A DNA stretch of 14,712 nucleotides, taken from NCBI GenBank assembly GCA_023474015.1, contig JAMCYN010000145.1:1-14712 (forward strand), in the 5' to 3' direction. The position numbers were made by a program, and so were the translations under genes. Source of the DNA: Armatimonadota bacterium (GTDB lineage Bacteria > Armatimonadota > UBA5829). Positions 12,519-14,712 of the stretch are shown one piece after another (the stretch's first letter is position 1; every line of letters begins with the position of its first letter). The notes under the pieces were generated by a model. That model saw only the letters and a list, made by a program, of their open reading frames with translations. It was not told the DNA's origin and searched no databases.

Positions 12519-13607
12519 TCAAGCTCTCCTTCGCTTCAGTGCAAGCCCTCCAAGTCCGGCAACCCCTCCGGCAAGGGCGAGCAGGGAAGTAGGTTCGGGG
12601 ACGGGGGTCATGATAAATGCATGAGACTTGCCGTTGACGTACCCATATGCAAGTATCTGGCCGTGATTGTTTATTCCTCCTACGCCGTAGATGGCAGGCC
12701 AACCGCTATCGGCAGGAAGCAAGTCCGCCACACGTGTCAACTGACCATCGCTATAGAGAAATGGTATAGGACCGCCAGCGCCAGAATAATGCTGGTATGT
12801 TCCAACAATTTGCCCGGAGTTGTTCAGACCACTTATGCTATCGTAATAATCTCCCTCGTCTAGTGAACCAAGGTAGTGCATGCCGACCGCCTCGCTCCAC
12901 AGGAAAGCGTGTCCCGGGTAAAGAATACCGGCGATTTGCCCGGAATCATTGATTCGGTACGGCCTTGAATGCGCGCCAAGTTCCCCGGTAAGGTCGATGA
13001 ATGTAGAGCCATCGTACGCGAATGGCAATTGGTCGTCCGGGCTCTGAGCAATGCCGACGACCAGCCCTTGGCTATTCACGTCGTATGCTTCCCCGAAACC
13101 ACCTCCGAACGTGGGGATAGCCCGCATTCCACTTGTCCTGTTCCAAATGAACCCCCGGCTGTCGCTATCACCCGTCACCTCACCATTGTTGTTTATCGCT
13201 ACAGCATAACTGACCCCATTAGGAGACAGCGCATCCAAGTCATTTAGGCCTTCTGCAGGGTCCCACACAAACGCTGTGTAGCGGGCACATTGACCGTCAG
13301 GAGCATAGTGAGTTAGTGATCCAACAATTACTCCAGAGTCATTAATGTCGTAAACTGCCACGTTGGCTCCGGTAAGCGTGTTCAAATCTGTCATAACGCC
13401 ACCGCTGTACAGGAATGAGTGGGCTTGCCCTGAAGAGCCGGCGGTTAGCGAGTAGCCAACGACCTCCCCATGGTTGTTCAGGGCCACGGGAATGCTCGAA
13501 TCATAACCCGGGAGCACACCCAACTCTGCAACGGCGTACTGCGCCGCCCGTGCACCGGGCAAAGTTGCAAGAAAAAGAAGGATTAGTGTTGCGCTAATTC
13601 GTTTCAT
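12519..13607 (-). CDS. Secreted HAF-repeat protein with PEP-CTERM sorting signal
   Basis: A 362-residue exported protein. Residues 1-21 (MKRISATLILLFLATLPGAR, then A) are a signal peptide. The body has at least seven repeats of the HAF type, each with an N-N/D-x-G-x-V/I-x-G core: LNNHGEVVG, INDSGVIVG, INNNGEVTG, VNSQGLVVG, INDSGQIAG, LNNSGQIVG, INNHGQI, separated by FLYSGG- or FLWSE-like strands, consistent with a beta-propeller. It ends with VPEP, a hydrophobic helix (LLALAGGVAGLGGLAL) and KRRRA, the PEP-CTERM signal recognised by exosortase, which implies surface or exopolysaccharide association. ATG 13607 has GGGAG nine bases upstream and lies 16 bp after the PQQ-repeat gene. No exosortase is in the window. 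Biological role unknown. Confidence 0.9.
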   Translation of the reverse strand: MKRISATLILLFLATLPGARAAQYAVAELGVLPGYDSSIPVALNNHGEVVGYSLTAGSSGQAHSFLYSGGVMTDLNTLTGANVAVYDINDSGVIVGSLTHYAPDGQCARYTAFVWDPAEGLNDLDALSPNGVSYAVAINNNGEVTGDSDSRGFIWNRTSGMRAIPTFGGGFGEAYDVNSQGLVVGIAQSPDDQLPFAYDGSTFIDLTGELGAHSRPYRINDSGQIAGILYPGHAFLWSEAVGMHYLGSLDEGDYYDSISGLNNSGQIVGTYQHYSGAGGPIPFLYSDGQLTRVADLLPADSGWPAIYGVGGINNHGQILAYGYVNGKSHAFIMTPVPEPTSLLALAGGVAGLGGLALKRRRA

Positions 13608-13623
13608 CTATACACACTCCCAT

Positions 13624-14601
13624 CTATGGTCCAAAGCAGTAAAGACGACGCTGATTTGCATCTCCAGCGACAATATATAGATTCCCGCCCGACGCTGCGG
13701 GTGAAGACAACACCTGTGCGTCAGACCAGTTCCCTTGCTGTGAATCCCGTAGGTCGTAATGCCAAGCTTCAGTACCGCTGCTGGTGTTTAGAGCGAACAG
13801 ATACCCATTAGTTGTAGAGCCAAACAATAATCCAGTCGGCGTACTTATCAGAGGCGAACTTGTAACAGGCGAGCCCAGATTCGGCGTTGTCCATTCCGCT
13901 GTCGTAAAAGTTGTGGCATCGATGCGACACACTTTGCCACTGCTGCAGCCGAAGTAGAGCTTTCCGTTCCAGGCGGCAGCCGTGGAGTCAATGAAGCTTC
14001 CTGCGCCGGTATACATGTAAGGGTTTGGCTCCTGAGCGGCTGTGTCACCATCAGTGATGCGATACATCCCGTTAACGTGGGACCCGACGAATATATGCTC
14101 GCCGCATACCGTCGGCGAGGAAAAGAAAGAGGCCCCGTCTCGTTCCCACTTCCACTTCCACAGCCCATCACTGCACTGCGCGGCAGTTACCCAACACGAG
14201 TAGTCCGACACATAACACCTCGCGCCGAGCGAGAAGTTGGCATCTATTGCCGGGGTTGTATAATCGATTGAGTAGGGAGTAGCGGCCGGGGAGTTGGCCC
14301 GGTCTTGATGAGTGGAGAGATCAATCGTGTGAAGCTCTCCGGTACCCAAAACAGTCCCGACATACGCCGCCCCGTTCCAGACCGTGACTCCACCTGTTAT
14401 GCTCTCTCCCGAAAACGTCTTGTTCCAATCTGACTGAAGCGTCTGGGCATAGCGCACGTGCAACACTCCATCCGCCGTACCTACGTACACTCTTCCATCT
14501 GCCACACAAGGCGTGCCGTTAATAGGCGAGCCGAGGTTCACGGATGTAAACTCCGTGCCATCTGTCCTCACAGCGTAGAGGGTTCCCCTCTGTGCCAACA
14601 T
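13624..14601 (-). CDS. PQQ-like beta-propeller repeat protein, possibly N-terminally truncated
   Basis: A 325-residue protein made almost wholly of PQQ/WD-like blades: GTPCVADGRVYVGTADGVLH, WNGAAYVGTVLGTGELHTI, SPTVCGEHIFVGSHVNGMYR, WNGKLYFGCSSGKVCRI, PLISTPTGLLFGSTTNGYLF and SPAASGGNLYIVAGDANQRR. These fold into beta-propellers; most such proteins in this setting are exported, and no cofactor-binding residues can be claimed. The frame opens inside a blade (MLAQRGTLYAV), with blade-like residues also upstream of the ATG (LYTNYTGEAVSY) up to a TAA at 14652-14650. There is no signal peptide. GGGGAGG lies eleven bases before ATG 14601, so translation there is possible, but the protein looks cut at its N terminus. 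It is followed after 16 bp by the HAF-repeat gene, with which it is probably co-transcribed. Confidence 0.8.
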   Translation of the reverse strand: MLAQRGTLYAVRTDGTEFTSVNLGSPINGTPCVADGRVYVGTADGVLHVRYAQTLQSDWNKTFSGESITGGVTVWNGAAYVGTVLGTGELHTIDLSTHQDRANSPAATPYSIDYTTPAIDANFSLGARCYVSDYSCWVTAAQCSDGLWKWKWERDGASFFSSPTVCGEHIFVGSHVNGMYRITDGDTAAQEPNPYMYTGAGSFIDSTAAAWNGKLYFGCSSGKVCRIDATTFTTAEWTTPNLGSPVTSSPLISTPTGLLFGSTTNGYLFALNTSSGTEAWHYDLRDSQQGNWSDAQVLSSPAASGGNLYIVAGDANQRRLYCFGP

Positions 14602-14712
14602 GTATGAAACAGCCTCCCCTGTATAATTAGTGTAGAGGGCGGAGGAGGCTTAGATTGTTTAGACGAGAAGTGAATGCAGCAGAGAAGATCGATTTGGTGA
14701 GACTGGAGTGGA
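14602..14712. other. Right window edge upstream of the PQQ-repeat gene
   Basis: On the minus strand the PQQ gene's frame carries TAA codons at 14652-14650 and again 6 bp further upstream. One other minus frame is open to the edge but shows no family pattern. No clear promoter is visible. Confidence 0.3.

Noticed and set aside
1..14712. CRISPR array
   Set aside because: No regularly spaced 20-40 bp repeats with unique spacers were found; the 257-bp repeat and hairpins do not fit.

Overview
The window looks like a bacterial chromosome segment in which a mobile-element graveyard around a tRNA-Glu gene (about 1-5200) meets ordinary housekeeping and envelope genes (5300-14712). PEP-CTERM/HAF and PQQ-repeat surface proteins, an extended FolP and moderate-to-high GC suggest a deep-branching diderm such as Armatimonadota or a relative. 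That placement is inference; no marker here settles it.

Region 1 (1-2450): the C-terminal two-thirds of a large serine recombinase lacking its catalytic domain, its usual ParB-like HTH companion, then about 600 bp of non-coding DNA with six copies of a 14-bp motif in orientations - + + - + + on a period of about 257 bp. Next comes an intact tRNA-Glu(CUC) on the minus strand, with its own promoter and terminator. Pressed against that promoter is a piece of an IS21 IstA transposase, joined to a fragment of a recombinase-type HTH domain.

Region 2 (2450-5200) holds the most interesting locus. On the minus strand a consensus sigma70-type promoter precedes a leader of about 320 nt, an 87-aa helical protein of unknown function, a 140-bp spacer with two related hairpins/palindromes, an XRE-family HTH protein, and a retron-group reverse transcriptase (YVDD, VTGxxVN) whose start overlaps the XRE gene. 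The RT is broken by an in-frame TGA and has Val in place of the conserved Gly of the QG motif, so it appears recently decayed or unusual. Its 3' end runs into an oppositely oriented fragment encoding a signal peptide.

Region 3 (9653 down to 5302, minus strand) is a compact operon: anti-sigma factor antagonist, GT4 glycosyltransferase, an (alpha/alpha)-toroid glycosidase-like protein in the same frame as the glycosyltransferase and separated from it by one TAG, and an APC/CAT-type amino acid permease. Divergent from it is a purine nucleoside / methylthioadenosine phosphorylase-family gene. After a spacer with a MITE-like hairpin comes folP with an N-terminal extension domain.

Region 4 (12519-14601, minus strand) is a two-gene unit: a PQQ-type beta-propeller protein without a visible signal peptide, then a secreted HAF-repeat protein with a PEP-CTERM sorting tail.
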